A program made the position numbers and the translations under genes. Source: Fructilactobacillus fructivorans (GTDB taxonomy: Bacteria > Bacillota > Bacilli > Lactobacillales > Lactobacillaceae). Taken from it: a stretch of DNA of 64,000 nt. Below the pieces are notes generated by a model. That model searched no databases. It was not told where the DNA came from and was given only the letters and a program-made list of their open reading frames with translations. Position 1 is the first letter of the stretch. Each line of letters begins with the position of its first letter. The DNA is taken from NCBI RefSeq assembly GCF_001434095.1, contig NZ_AZDS01000002.1:233134-297133 (forward strand), written 5' to 3'. This document shows, piece after piece, positions 1-8,630 of this stretch.

Positions 1-802
1 AACCGTTCCGCAATGCACGGTTAACGTTTACGACACCATTTAAAATCAGTATCTGCGGACTTCCGTTGATCATCTTGTTCAGTGTATTACTCGTCCCAGT
101 TAAGAACTTACTTGCGAAGACGATGACTGACCAGATCAATAGAATGATGATGAATTGGATTGGGGTAATGTCTTGGTTGTAGATAACACCACCGATAATT
201 CCACCAAGAATATAGTTCTGGAGTTGATCGACGGCATTTGATGGAGCCAAGTTTCCTTTACCAGAAAGGTTAATCTGCAAGACGATCATGATGAATCCAA
301 TTAAGAACTTCAAGAAGATGGTTCCGTATTGTGAGTCACTACTACTCCAGGTAAAGCCACCAGAATTAACGTGTTGTGGCTGTGATACAAGTTTGGTTGG
401 AGTGACGGTGTAGTTCGTCATGTCAGTGTTGAAATGGACAACGTAGGCGTCTTTTCCCGCCTGAATCGTCATTCCATCAACTAGATTGTTGCTGCTGGAA
501 TACATCTGATTCAGCGGTACCTTCTTCTGCTTACTGATGTTCTTCATGATTTGGACGGTCTGAGTCGTTTGACTGTCAGCGTTCTTTTGCTGAAAGACCC
601 TGCCCGTCTGCATCGCAATAATCAGAGCACCAAGCATGGTGACTAAGATGAACAGACTTCGAAATCTCAAGTTGCTTCTATTGCGATAATAGAAGATCCC
701 AGTTCCAATGATGACCAACGCAATTACTATAATCAAAGCAATAAAAATGTAGTTGGTAAAATGGAAGTTGTGGGCAATGAATGAATATGAATAAAGTTTC
801 AT
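1..802 (-). CDS. DUF3290-DUF421 (YetF-like) fusion membrane protein, C-terminus outside window
   Basis: The minus strand is open from an ATG at 802 to the window edge, giving at least 267 residues without a stop. Residues 1-150 look like DUF3290: one hydrophobic segment near 18-38, a second near 50-65, then a soluble stretch. Around residue 155 it runs straight into a DUF421/YetF-like part, with two or three membrane segments (including LQNYILGGIIGGVIYN) and the start of the soluble domain (NGSPQILILNGVVNVNRAL). As far as I know these are usually two adjacent genes in lactobacilli, so a fusion is unusual. The function of both families is unknown; YetF-like proteins occur in the cell membrane. 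The 3' end is missing here. Confidence 0.75.
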   Translation of the reverse strand, partial: MKLYSYSFIAHNFHFTNYIFIALIIVIALVIIGTGIFYYRNRSNLRFRSLFILVTMLGALIIAMQTGRVFQQKNADSQTTQTVQIMKNISKQKKVPLNQMYSSSNNLVDGMTIQAGKDAYVVHFNTDMTNYTVTPTKLVSQPQHVNSGGFTWSSSDSQYGTIFLKFLIGFIMIVLQINLSGKGNLAPSNAVDQLQNYILGGIIGGVIYNQDITPIQFIIILLIWSVIVFASKFLTGTSNTLNKMINGSPQILILNGVVNVNRALRNG

Positions 803-954
803 GACTCTCGCTCCAATTTTGTTGTATTTATGTAACAATTATACTCAATTTGGATAATTTTGGTATTAAATTTTGAACAATTTAATTTTTGTTACATACA
901 ATAAGTCATTTATAGAACATTTTAACTTTAAAAGTACTAAACTTTGGTTAATTT

Positions 955-1710
955 ATGGCATTCGAAAGTGATACAATTGTGTGTGCTATAATATCTGTAT
1001 TATTAACGTGTTTTCTAGTTAAGGTACATTTAACCGTGTTATTTATAAGTGGGGGTTGTATCATCGAATATTCAAATACACAATGGTTCATATATAAATT
1101 ATCGGAGCTTTTATCTAATAAATTATTGATACTTTTAATATTAACAGTTGCTTTTGTTATTTTAGTAATTGGTTATATTTTAATTAGATCTAGTTCTCAT
1201 CACGATAAAATAATGAATCATGCTTTAAACAAAAATCATAAAAAGATGGGAATATGGTTAGTTTGTATTGGAATCTTATTTATTGGACTCTTTTTTGTGG
1301 GATCTAAGTACGTTAAAAAAATTGCCATTAGCCCCGATGAGATTACAAGAACTAATAAAATCAATTTTAGCGAAAAGGGCACTATTAGTAATATTGATCA
1401 ATCAAATGGTAATTATGTGTACGAAATTAGATTCAATAATAAAAATAAACCACGGGTCGTTTATATTTCTGCACTTGCTCGACCGGTTCCAATCGATGCC
1501 TTACCACCAATTCAACCATTTAGTGGTACATTCATTGAACAATCAGTGATTAGTCATGCCACGCTGGGTAGTAAAGTGATGTTAAGGTCATATAAATATG
1601 ATTATAAATACAAAAATCATAAAAAGTTTGATCCTAATGATCATTATTCCAATCAACAATTAAAACTATTAAATGAAAATTATGTAAATGGAGTTGTAAC
1701 AGAGAAATGA
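955..1710 (+). CDS. Hypothetical membrane protein, 251 aa
   Basis: No family is recognised. It has three or four hydrophobic segments (about residues 8-33, 55-77 and 98-118), followed by a soluble C-terminal half of about 130 residues, probably outside the cell. Base composition is visibly AT-rich, as in the next gene. The stop overlaps the ATG of the following gene (ATGA), so the two are probably translationally coupled. The start is uncertain: the ATG at 955 has no good ribosome binding site, and no in-frame ATG follows until residue 86. An envelope or exopolysaccharide role is suggested only by the neighbours. Confidence 0.6.
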   Translation: MAFESDTIVCAIISVLLTCFLVKVHLTVLFISGGCIIEYSNTQWFIYKLSELLSNKLLILLILTVAFVILVIGYILIRSSSHHDKIMNHALNKNHKKMGIWLVCIGILFIGLFFVGSKYVKKIAISPDEITRTNKINFSEKGTISNIDQSNGNYVYEIRFNNKNKPRVVYISALARPVPIDALPPIQPFSGTFIEQSVISHATLGSKVMLRSYKYDYKYKNHKKFDPNDHYSNQQLKLLNENYVNGVVTEK

Positions 1711-2900
1711 TAAGAGATTCAATAAACTTTTTAAAAAAACATGAATCTTCTTTATACTTGTGGGCCCTAGTAGTTGGAATCCTTGATGTATTAATTGGCA
1801 CTACTATGATTGTTAAGATTTATCCAATCATTGGACATCTGTTGCATTTATTGTTGTTGCTTGCTCTTCTATATGTATTTTTTAAAATATTTTTTGTTGA
1901 TGACTTGAAACCAATTTATTTAATAGGAATTTTCATACTAATTGCTTTTATATTTATAAATGGTCACGTAGCAAGAGAGCAGAATTTACTTTACACAATG
2001 GTCTTTTTAGTGGGAATGAAAGATGTCCCCATTAAAAAAATTATTAAAACTGAAATAATAACAACCTTAAGTGTTCTATGTATAATTATTTTATTATCGT
2101 TATTTGGGGTTTTACCAAATTTACAGTTTCCAAGAAATGGATTAATTAGAAATAGTTTGGGGTTTATTTACCCCTTATTATTGTCTTCGACGGTATTTTT
2201 CTTAAATATTGCTTTAGCGAGTTATTTAGTAACGAACAAAATATCATTGAAGAAAAAGCTTGCTGTCACTTTAGCAATGGCAGTTGCAACGATCGCAACT
2301 TATTTAATAACTGATTCAAGAACTGATCTTTTGCTTAATATCGCAATATTAATCGTAATTATACTTTCATGTTTCTCACTTACTCTAAGAAATCGATATA
2401 CCAAGTTATTAGCAGAGTTAACACCCATCTTAATTGCCTTTTGGACGTTTATATCCATGATTTTTTATAGAAATGACAGAATATGGCTCGCTTTAAATAG
2501 TTTATTTAGTAATAGATTAGCCTTAGTTCATGAAGCATATTTAAAGTATATTCCCGGACTTTTAGGACAGTACATCAAACAACGTGGTAATGGTGGTAAA
2601 GTTAGCGACGTTGTTAACTATTTCTATATTGATTCAAGTTTTTCAAGGGTATTGTTTATGGACGGCTACATCGTGTTTGTAGCAATAATGGTCTTAATTG
2701 CCATTGGACTTGGTCGTCTAGTTTCTAAAGACAGTGCGTCGGCTGCATATTTGACTATGATTGTAATTATTACTCTTATTGAGGGTATTTTTACTGATCA
2801 TATGTTTTTTGCTAACAACGTGGCATTATTTATCTTAGCTAGTCAATGCATGGAATTAATCAATAAACCAAGTAAAAATCATTTAAAAAAGGTTACGTAA
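1707..2900 (+). CDS. Polysaccharide polymerase-like (Wzy-type) membrane protein
   Basis: This 397-residue protein has about ten to twelve hydrophobic segments and one large loop near residues 280-315 (NRLALVHEAYLKYIPGLLGQ ... DSSFSRVLFMDGYIVF). The arrangement resembles exopolysaccharide or O-antigen polymerases of Firmicutes, where a loop with a D-S-x-x-R-like segment lies before the last membrane helices. These families have little sequence identity, so the call rests on topology and loop style. It overlaps the upstream gene by four bases, is AT-rich, and lies near other membrane proteins of glycan type. An O-antigen-ligase-like protein is the main alternative. Confidence 0.55.
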   Translation: MIRDSINFLKKHESSLYLWALVVGILDVLIGTTMIVKIYPIIGHLLHLLLLLALLYVFFKIFFVDDLKPIYLIGIFILIAFIFINGHVAREQNLLYTMVFLVGMKDVPIKKIIKTEIITTLSVLCIIILLSLFGVLPNLQFPRNGLIRNSLGFIYPLLLSSTVFFLNIALASYLVTNKISLKKKLAVTLAMAVATIATYLITDSRTDLLLNIAILIVIILSCFSLTLRNRYTKLLAELTPILIAFWTFISMIFYRNDRIWLALNSLFSNRLALVHEAYLKYIPGLLGQYIKQRGNGGKVSDVVNYFYIDSSFSRVLFMDGYIVFVAIMVLIAIGLGRLVSKDSASAAYLTMIVIITLIEGIFTDHMFFANNVALFILASQCMELINKPSKNHLKKVT

Positions 2901-2917
2901 ATTTAGGAGTCTTCTTA

Positions 2918-3166
2918 ATGGAATCAAAAAAGACAGAGGAAGAATTAAACAAAAAAATTAAGTATCTGCATAACTTTGCCAACTGGGGATTAACGCCACT
3001 AGTTGTGATCTTCATCGTGGTTTACTTTCTGACAAAACCAACCTCGATCTGGACCATTCTTTTGGCCCTCTTAGTGGTCTTTACCACCTTTATTGTTTGT
3101 GTGATGGCGTTAGTGTACATCCACCAGAAAAAGAAGTTGCAGAAACAAAATGACAATCAAAAATAA
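2918..3166 (+). CDS. Small membrane protein, 82 aa
   Basis: It has a charged N-terminus, two hydrophobic segments (about residues 22-41 and 44-66) and a lysine/glutamine-rich tail, so both ends are probably cytoplasmic. TAGGAG lies 8 bases before the ATG. It starts 17 bases after the polymerase-like gene and is followed by a terminator, so it may be the last gene of that transcript. Its base composition is less AT-rich than the two genes before it. No family recognised. Confidence 0.6.
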   Translation: MESKKTEEELNKKIKYLHNFANWGLTPLVVIFIVVYFLTKPTSIWTILLALLVVFTTFIVCVMALVYIHQKKKLQKQNDNQK

Positions 3167-3174
3167 TTAAAGGA

Positions 3175-3202
3175 GGGCGGTTTTAAGTGACCGTCTTTTT
3201 TC
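3175..3202 (+). terminator. Rho-independent terminator
   Basis: The stem GGGCGGT / ACCGTCT (two G-U pairs) is followed by a T run. It closes the 955-3166 gene group. Confidence 0.6.
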
Positions 3203-3271
3203 ATGCCATTTGATTAGTGTATAATCGATGATAATTAAGAACTTAATAATTATATTTTATAAGAGGAAATC

Positions 3272-5107
3272 ATGAAAAAATACAAGTATCCTAAAACGAT
3301 TTTGGCAGTGATTTTAATTTTAGTAGCGGCCGCTTTCTTAGTTTCAATTCAGTGCTTTTCACATAGTTTGTTGCTGGGAAACGACTCACTTTTTCATTTT
3401 AGTCGAATTTATGACATTAAAATGCAGATGCAGACGGGCCACTTTAACTACTTCATGACCAACTATGGGTTCAATCAGAGTGGTCGGATCGTTAATGCCA
3501 TTTATGGACCATACATGGCGGTCATTTTGGGATTCATTTTGTTGCTCACTAAAAGTTGGTTCAGTTTTCAAGTCGTAACAAGTTTTATTCTGTATGCAGT
3601 TGCTGGATTAGGAGCTTACGGACTTTTTCGACGGGTAAAAGTGAACCAGTGGTTTGCGACTGCTGGCGCCATTATTTACTTGTCACAAAACTTCATCACT
3701 GGTTGGCAGACGGACGCTCAATTTCTAGCCTGGGGAGCAATCATCCTACCATTTGCGGTAATGGTCGCTCTTGATTTGATGGATGGTTCACCAAAAAAGG
3801 TTCACGTGACGTTGGCACTGGTTGTGGCGGCGTTGCTTGAAATGCACATCTTAAGTGCACTGTTTACGGTCATCATGCTGTTACCATTTGCGCTGATCGG
3901 TCTTTGGCGATCCCGTGCTAAATGGAAATATTTGGGGAAGATTGCGTTAAACGTTATTTTGACATTAATCTTAGCTGGTAACTACTTCGTCAGCTTTTTG
4001 AGTGTTTTCGGTAAAAATGAACTCATGCCACCATTTATGATGGAGTACATGGGTACGTATTCTGCAAGTTTTAATTTTTACAATAATTTACCAAACGGTG
4101 TGGGCATTGTGCTGACCCTCATCTGCGTCTTTCAGTTAATTTACATGATAATCGCTAAGAGAAAGGACCTAACTAACATTGTGGTGACGGTTATCGGTGG
4201 ATTGTTTTTGTTATTATCATCTGCCATTCTGCCGTGGAACGCCATGGGAGAACAGTGGACCTACATGCAGAATTTCATTCAGTTCCCATACCGTTTCTTT
4301 CCGTATGCGGCAATTTTGCTGATGGTGGGCTTCTTGATTTCGATCAGTCAGATCAGTAATGATTGGTACGAAAAAATCAGTGCGTCGCACGGTGATATTC
4401 ACTATAACTATATGAAAATTTTCATGGAGGTCGTGGTGACTGTTATGGCAGTCGCAGCACTCTGGTTTGCGGATTCTAACATTCAGTATGGCGTCGACAT
4501 TTGGAATAACCCCAAGAGTTCCCCGATTAAACGTAATATGATCAAGACACTTCCGGACCCCGAAACGCCGAAGAAGTACATGGCACCATCCAAGAGTCCA
4601 TTTAAGAAAGGTGTGAGCGTCAAACAGGTTCGCTCTGACTTTATGAGTAAGAACTTAGGCAAGCCGCTCCGAGATATCTCTGAGTCAAACGGCGATTACC
4701 TGCCAAATGACTCGGGTAATCCTAACTTTGATGCGGTAGGATCACATTATCACGCAGATATTATGAACAATCATGGCTTTAAGAAACACGTTACGCGGAG
4801 TGGGGCACTCGTGACGAAATGGACTGCCGATTCTGGTAAGGCCAAGAACGGTTATCGGACGATTCCAATAATCTTGTACCATAATTCAACGGTGAAGTTG
4901 AATGGGGCGAAGCTGAGTCCTAACCAATATCGCGTTTCCGATATTGGAGCGGCGAAGGTTAAAGAACAGCCTGGTCAGAATCAGATGACGGTCAGGTATC
5001 AGCAACCAGCTCATTTCATGACAGTTATTGCTGTGTCAGTGCTTGCATGGATTGTGACGGTTGGATGTGTGATTGTTAAAGGAATGTATAAATGGATTAA
5101 AAAATAA
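3272..5107 (+). CDS. Polytopic membrane glycosyltransferase-like protein (PTPS-related membrane domain), 611 aa
   Basis: This large membrane protein has about eleven to thirteen hydrophobic segments up to residue 400 and again at the C-terminus (about 585-605), with an extracytoplasmic domain between (about 410-580). The acidic first loop GNDSLFHFSRIYDI (about residues 36-49) is typical of GT-C-like membrane proteins with the 6-pyruvoyl-tetrahydropterin-synthase-related domain, distantly similar to YfhO. Such proteins are thought to move or add sugars on envelope polymers at the outer membrane face; the substrate is unknown. AAGAGG precedes the ATG by 7 bases. It stands alone between terminators. 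A YfhO-type protein occurs at 21698. Confidence 0.6.
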   Translation: MKKYKYPKTILAVILILVAAAFLVSIQCFSHSLLLGNDSLFHFSRIYDIKMQMQTGHFNYFMTNYGFNQSGRIVNAIYGPYMAVILGFILLLTKSWFSFQVVTSFILYAVAGLGAYGLFRRVKVNQWFATAGAIIYLSQNFITGWQTDAQFLAWGAIILPFAVMVALDLMDGSPKKVHVTLALVVAALLEMHILSALFTVIMLLPFALIGLWRSRAKWKYLGKIALNVILTLILAGNYFVSFLSVFGKNELMPPFMMEYMGTYSASFNFYNNLPNGVGIVLTLICVFQLIYMIIAKRKDLTNIVVTVIGGLFLLLSSAILPWNAMGEQWTYMQNFIQFPYRFFPYAAILLMVGFLISISQISNDWYEKISASHGDIHYNYMKIFMEVVVTVMAVAALWFADSNIQYGVDIWNNPKSSPIKRNMIKTLPDPETPKKYMAPSKSPFKKGVSVKQVRSDFMSKNLGKPLRDISESNGDYLPNDSGNPNFDAVGSHYHADIMNNHGFKKHVTRSGALVTKWTADSGKAKNGYRTIPIILYHNSTVKLNGAKLSPNQYRVSDIGAAKVKEQPGQNQMTVRYQQPAHFMTVIAVSVLAWIVTVGCVIVKGMYKWIKK

Positions 5108-5115
5108 TAGACAAA

Positions 5116-5148
5116 AAAGGATTGAGCCACTAGTGGTTCAATCCTTTT
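5116..5148. terminator. Bidirectional terminator
   Basis: A 14-bp perfect stem (AAAGGATTGAGCCA and its complement) with a four-base loop has A and T runs on both sides. It serves the gene ending at 5107 and the minus-strand pair above it. Confidence 0.85.
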
Positions 5149-5152
5149 AATG

Positions 5153-5296
5153 TTAAAGATTATTCCAGTTAATTCCCTTACTAACATCAGAATAATGATC
5201 TGGATTTTGGTCTTTTTGTCCTTCAAGCGCTTCCTGAAGTTGGCCATTCTTTTTTAATTCTTTGGTTTCTTTTGTATCACTATTATTTTTCATCAT
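5153..5296 (-). CDS. Small hydrophilic protein, 47 aa, coupled to the upstream oxidoreductase gene
   Basis: A 47-codon frame starts inside the last codons of the oxidoreductase gene (overlap 14 bases), with GGTGG about 6 bases upstream, and ends just before the shared terminator. The peptide is rich in Lys, Glu, Asn and Gln and ends DVSKGINWNNL. Its position, ribosome binding site and lack of wasted sequence suggest a real coupled gene. Function unknown. Confidence 0.45.
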   Translation of the reverse strand: MMKNNSDTKETKELKKNGQLQEALEGQKDQNPDHYSDVSKGINWNNL

Positions 5297-6323
5297 TGGC
5301 CACCACAACCTTACCAATCATTTGCTTACTTTCAACCAACTTAGTTGCTTTCCGCAAATTCTCAGCGTTAATTGGACCAAACTGCTTGGTTAAGGTACTT
5401 ATCAAGTTACCTTCATCAAGCATGATGCTGATTTTATCTAAGATTTCATGCTGAGTAATCATGTCAGGAGTATGGAACTCGGATTTGGTAAACATGTATT
5501 CCCAAGCAAAACGAGCCCGTTTCTCTTTGAGCTTACTCATGTCGAGAGACTTGCCTGATCCAGTGATGGACACGATCGTGCCAGAAGGGGCAATTAACTC
5601 GCAGATTTCATCCCAGTAAGCATCCAAGTTACGCAGATCTAGAATGTAATCTACATACTTGAATCCCTTGTCATGAATCTGTTTGATGATGTCATCATGA
5701 TAGTCAACAACAATATCGGAACCATGGTCAAGTTCCCATTGCTTCGTCTCATCTTTTCCGGCAGTTGAAATGACCTGAAGGTTGGCACGATGAGCCAATT
5801 GAGTCGCAATCGAACCAACGCCACCAGCACCGTTAATAATCAAGATGGATTTATTGTGGTTTTGTTCGTCACGATCGTAAAAGTCGATGTTCATTTGTTC
5901 AAACATGGCTTCCCATGCGGTCAAGCTAGTGAGTGGCATGGCAGCGGCGTGAGCGTTATCCAAGCTGTGCGGAGCGATTCCAACAATCCGTTCGTCAACG
6001 GTTTGATATTCACTATCACAGCCCGGACGAACGTGCGATCCGGAGTAAAAGACCCGGTCGCCAACACTGAAACGATTGGTCTTTGAACCAACTTTTTCAA
6101 CGGTTCCAACCGCATCCCATCCGATAATTTTAGGATCCTTTAGCGGCACCTTTTGGGACTCACGGGTGAAAACGTCCACAGGGTTGACCGAAACAGCTTC
6201 AACCTTTACCAGCAAATCATGTGGTTCGGATTCTGGAACATCAGTGGTAAAATCAAATAAGCTTTTGGGGTCATCAATCGGTAGGTATTTAGTGTAACCA
6301 ACGGCGTTCATTTTTTTAGTCAT
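5283..6323 (-). CDS. Zinc-free medium-chain dehydrogenase/quinone oxidoreductase-like protein
   Basis: A 346-residue MDR-superfamily protein with an N-terminal GroES-like domain (PKIIGWDAVGTVEKVG, D-R-V-F-Y-S-G) and a Rossmann domain with the NADPH-binding motif INGAGGVGSIATQLA near residue 160. The cysteines that bind catalytic and structural zinc are absent, as in the quinone oxidoreductase branch. It probably reduces quinones or reactive carbonyls with NADPH in the cytoplasm. The start MTKKMNAVGY at 6323 is chosen because AAAGGAGAA lies just upstream; the frame stays open further 5' but without a ribosome binding site. Confidence 0.8.
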   Translation of the reverse strand: MTKKMNAVGYTKYLPIDDPKSLFDFTTDVPESEPHDLLVKVEAVSVNPVDVFTRESQKVPLKDPKIIGWDAVGTVEKVGSKTNRFSVGDRVFYSGSHVRPGCDSEYQTVDERIVGIAPHSLDNAHAAAMPLTSLTAWEAMFEQMNIDFYDRDEQNHNKSILIINGAGGVGSIATQLAHRANLQVISTAGKDETKQWELDHGSDIVVDYHDDIIKQIHDKGFKYVDYILDLRNLDAYWDEICELIAPSGTIVSITGSGKSLDMSKLKEKRARFAWEYMFTKSEFHTPDMITQHEILDKISIMLDEGNLISTLTKQFGPINAENLRKATKLVESKQMIGKVVVANDEK

Positions 6324-6464
6324 AATCGTTCTCCTTTTACGTATTCTACCCTTAGGATACCACGCGTGCGGTGATAATTGTTGATGTGAGTTTATTGTGG
6401 GAGTTAGGTTGCATTCTGTTTTTATGATAAAATAGTGACATGAAAGAGTGGGATGAGGTAGAAA

Positions 6465-6962
6465 ATGCAAAGATTGTATTGGGATTCCGTTCATGTTAAC
6501 GGAGATAAGATATTCTTCACGATTGACGATCATGGATTGAATTTCGTAAGCAGTCCGGGTCAGGGAGTTTCACAGCTACTTGATTTTTATACGAACGATC
6601 ATTTTGAGTACGCAAAGAACAGTGAGCGTAGTCTGTTATATCGGAAAACGATTAAGAATTATTTGCGGGGTAAGTCAACTGACCTTGACCTACCAATTGA
6701 TTTTATGAGCTATGGGTCCGACGAAGGACGGTTGATCTGGAACGAAATTGCCCAGATTCCATTTGGTGAGCTAGTGACGGTTTCTGACCTTGCTGATCAG
6801 TCTGGTTTAGGTCCTGACAAGGTCGAATTGGCAATCTCTAAGAGTCCCATTTGGCTGGTGTTACCACTTCATCGTGTAACGGATCGAAATGGTCGTTACC
6901 CCTATCGAACTGGTGATACGACCCGAGATTTCTTGGTGGATCTGGAACATCCGAAAAAGTAA
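6465..6962 (+). CDS. O6-alkylguanine-DNA alkyltransferase homologue lacking the acceptor cysteine
   Basis: A 165-residue homologue of Ogt/MGMT with an N-terminal domain of about 75 residues and the C-terminal DNA-binding domain (IWNEIAQIPFGELVTVSDLA, about residues 92-111). In active enzymes the acceptor lies in the motif PCHRV; here it reads PLHRV, with Leu135 (codon CTT at 6867-6869) replacing Cys. Other conserved residues persist (R137, GRYPYRTGD), so the frame is not decayed. It cannot accept an alkyl group by the known mechanism. It may act like alkyltransferase-like (ATL) proteins, which bind O6-alkylguanine and recruit excision repair, although those usually carry Trp or Ala there. GATGAGGTAG precedes the ATG. 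Confidence 0.75.
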   Translation: MQRLYWDSVHVNGDKIFFTIDDHGLNFVSSPGQGVSQLLDFYTNDHFEYAKNSERSLLYRKTIKNYLRGKSTDLDLPIDFMSYGSDEGRLIWNEIAQIPFGELVTVSDLADQSGLGPDKVELAISKSPIWLVLPLHRVTDRNGRYPYRTGDTTRDFLVDLEHPKK

Positions 6963-6974
6963 ATATAACTAAAT

Positions 6975-7001
6975 AGGGATTTCGATTGGAAAATCCCTTT
7001 T
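6975..7001 (+). terminator. Rho-independent terminator
   Basis: The stem AGGGATTT / AAATCCCT is followed by TTTT, right after the alkyltransferase homologue. Confidence 0.65.
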
Positions 7002-7089
7002 ACTTTCAGTAAATTTATAGCGATATGGCTTTTGTATAAGTAATTGATGTTGTATAGTCATAATCAAAATAATAAATGAGGTATTTAAA

Positions 7090-7815
7090 ATGAAACATAT
7101 TATTAAGGCAGACAACGGTAGAGTGTTTAAACGGCTAGTATCAACTGGTGTCAATGAGGATAGTAACCAGTTTGATTTCAACAAGATTCGTCCCATTCCT
7201 CAACAGATCCAGGACGTGATCGTGGATAATTTCTTATCGAACGCGGCCATTGGAGTTTACATGGTCAACGTTGATTTTAATCGGGATGACATTCCATCTA
7301 CGGTTGAGGCTTTGGCGGCTGACATGAATCAAAATGGTGATGAATTCTACGATAAGGTAGAACGTGATCAACAGAAATTCCTGTCCACTTTCATGGAAGT
7401 TTACGGACAGTTTGAACAGCCCATGGATGACAAGATGAAGGAAGGTACCATTGCTTCGCTGCAGCGGGGATACATTGGCGCGAAGAAGTACTTGATTGAA
7501 GACAACATCGATTTGGAAGTCTTCAAATCATATGATCCAGAGGAAATTCTTCAACCAGATTTAAGAGAAGGCTTTCAAGGCATCGATCTGAACGTGCTGG
7601 CTTGGTTGTCAAAGCAGGGTGAAATGTTGATCAATAACTACATCGCTTTTCAGGCTTTCAACGAAGAGGACTGGACTGATGAGAACTGGCGCATTACCGA
7701 GAATGCCTTTGATACTGAATTAGATAAAAAAGAAAATACCATTACGTTTCATACGTACGAGATTGTCGGTTTGACCGATTTGTTTGAAACATTGTTAATT
7801 AAGTCGGATTCGTAG
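7090..7815 (+). CDS. Hypothetical cytoplasmic protein, 241 aa
   Basis: No domain is recognised. The protein is acidic and soluble without signal peptide or membrane segments. It has a mixed N-terminal part, a probable helical centre (DEFYDKVERDQQKFLSTFME) and an aromatic acidic C-terminal region. ATGAGG precedes the start by about 7 bases. Codon use resembles the core genes, unlike the AT-rich genes that follow. It is monocistronic, with no clear terminator behind it. Confidence 0.6.
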   Translation: MKHIIKADNGRVFKRLVSTGVNEDSNQFDFNKIRPIPQQIQDVIVDNFLSNAAIGVYMVNVDFNRDDIPSTVEALAADMNQNGDEFYDKVERDQQKFLSTFMEVYGQFEQPMDDKMKEGTIASLQRGYIGAKKYLIEDNIDLEVFKSYDPEEILQPDLREGFQGIDLNVLAWLSKQGEMLINNYIAFQAFNEEDWTDENWRITENAFDTELDKKENTITFHTYEIVGLTDLFETLLIKSDS

Positions 7816-7968
7816 GCGGATGATGTGAAGTATTCGTATGAGTTGTAAAAATGAGAATTATTGAAATAATTTAATATCAATTAATTCTGTTACCTTAATT
7901 GATGGCATATTTTTTAGATTTTCTATGATCATATTTTTAAAAAATATTTTTCTATTTTGGTAAACTTG

Positions 7969-7999
7969 TTGACAAGTAGAATAAATTAATGTGTATAAT
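7969..7999 (+). promoter_or_regulatory. Promoter ahead of the AT-rich membrane pair
   Basis: Perfect TTGACA and TATAAT hexamers are separated by 19 bases, longer than the optimal 17. The predicted transcript would start only about 14 bases before the ATG at 8020. Confidence 0.6.
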
Positions 8000-8019
8000 A
8001 GCTATAGCATAAAAAATTT

Positions 8020-8628
8020 ATGCAAATTCCTAGTCATGTTGGTGAATTTTATTTGAAGACTAATTTAACAGATTTCAAAAGACTATTTATTATGGCAAGT
8101 CTTATAATTGCTGTTTTAAATATATTGAAGTTAAATAAAAGAAGTACCATTGATTTAACAGGAATGATGTTCTTAATATCTAATTATATTACAATAATGG
8201 GTTTTAAGTTAAAGCAAAAATATAATGATAAAAGAATACCAACGCTAATTTGTAAAATCGTTGATGACATAATTATATTATCCTTCTTTATTACAATGAT
8301 GGATACTAGTTTTCCATATATACCACAAAACTATTGGAAAAATATTCTAATTGGTGTCTTAATCTTGTCGGCCTCTTATTATATTATTGTTAGCTTTTTT
8401 GTTATGAACAATGAAGAAATAAAACAATTAATAGATGAAACAACTAACAAGTTTGCTAAAGAATTTGATAAACAGATTAAACAAGTTTCCCAAGAAATCG
8501 ATGACATGGGTGGATGGTCTGAATTCGTTAAAACAGATGTTGGAAGACAATGGGCAAGTGCTGTAAAAGAAGCAAGTCAGCCGAAATCACCACGGGATCA
8601 TAAAAAATCAAAAAAGAGAGGGAAATAA
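8020..8628 (+). CDS. AT-rich membrane protein with long cytoplasmic helical tail, 202 aa
   Basis: No family recognised. Four hydrophobic segments lie at about residues 24-42, 48-67, 80-99 and 106-128. A hydrophilic, probably helical tail follows (DETTNKFAKEFDKQIKQVSQ, about 145-164), ending in a lysine/arginine-rich stretch (KKSKKRGK). The start is uncertain: the ATG at 8020 lies about 14 bases after the predicted transcript start and has no ribosome binding site; an in-frame TTG at 8053 or ATG at 8092 could be used instead. Composition is much more AT-rich than the flanking core genes, and an insertion-sequence remnant follows, which points to acquired DNA. Confidence 0.5.
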   Translation: MQIPSHVGEFYLKTNLTDFKRLFIMASLIIAVLNILKLNKRSTIDLTGMMFLISNYITIMGFKLKQKYNDKRIPTLICKIVDDIIILSFFITMMDTSFPYIPQNYWKNILIGVLILSASYYIIVSFFVMNNEEIKQLIDETTNKFAKEFDKQIKQVSQEIDDMGGWSEFVKTDVGRQWASAVKEASQPKSPRDHKKSKKRGK

Positions 8629-8630
8629 TT

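Noticed and set aside
7090..7815. Possible phage or defence gene
   Set aside because: Codon use matches the core genes and no related motifs are visible, so it is kept as a plain hypothetical protein.
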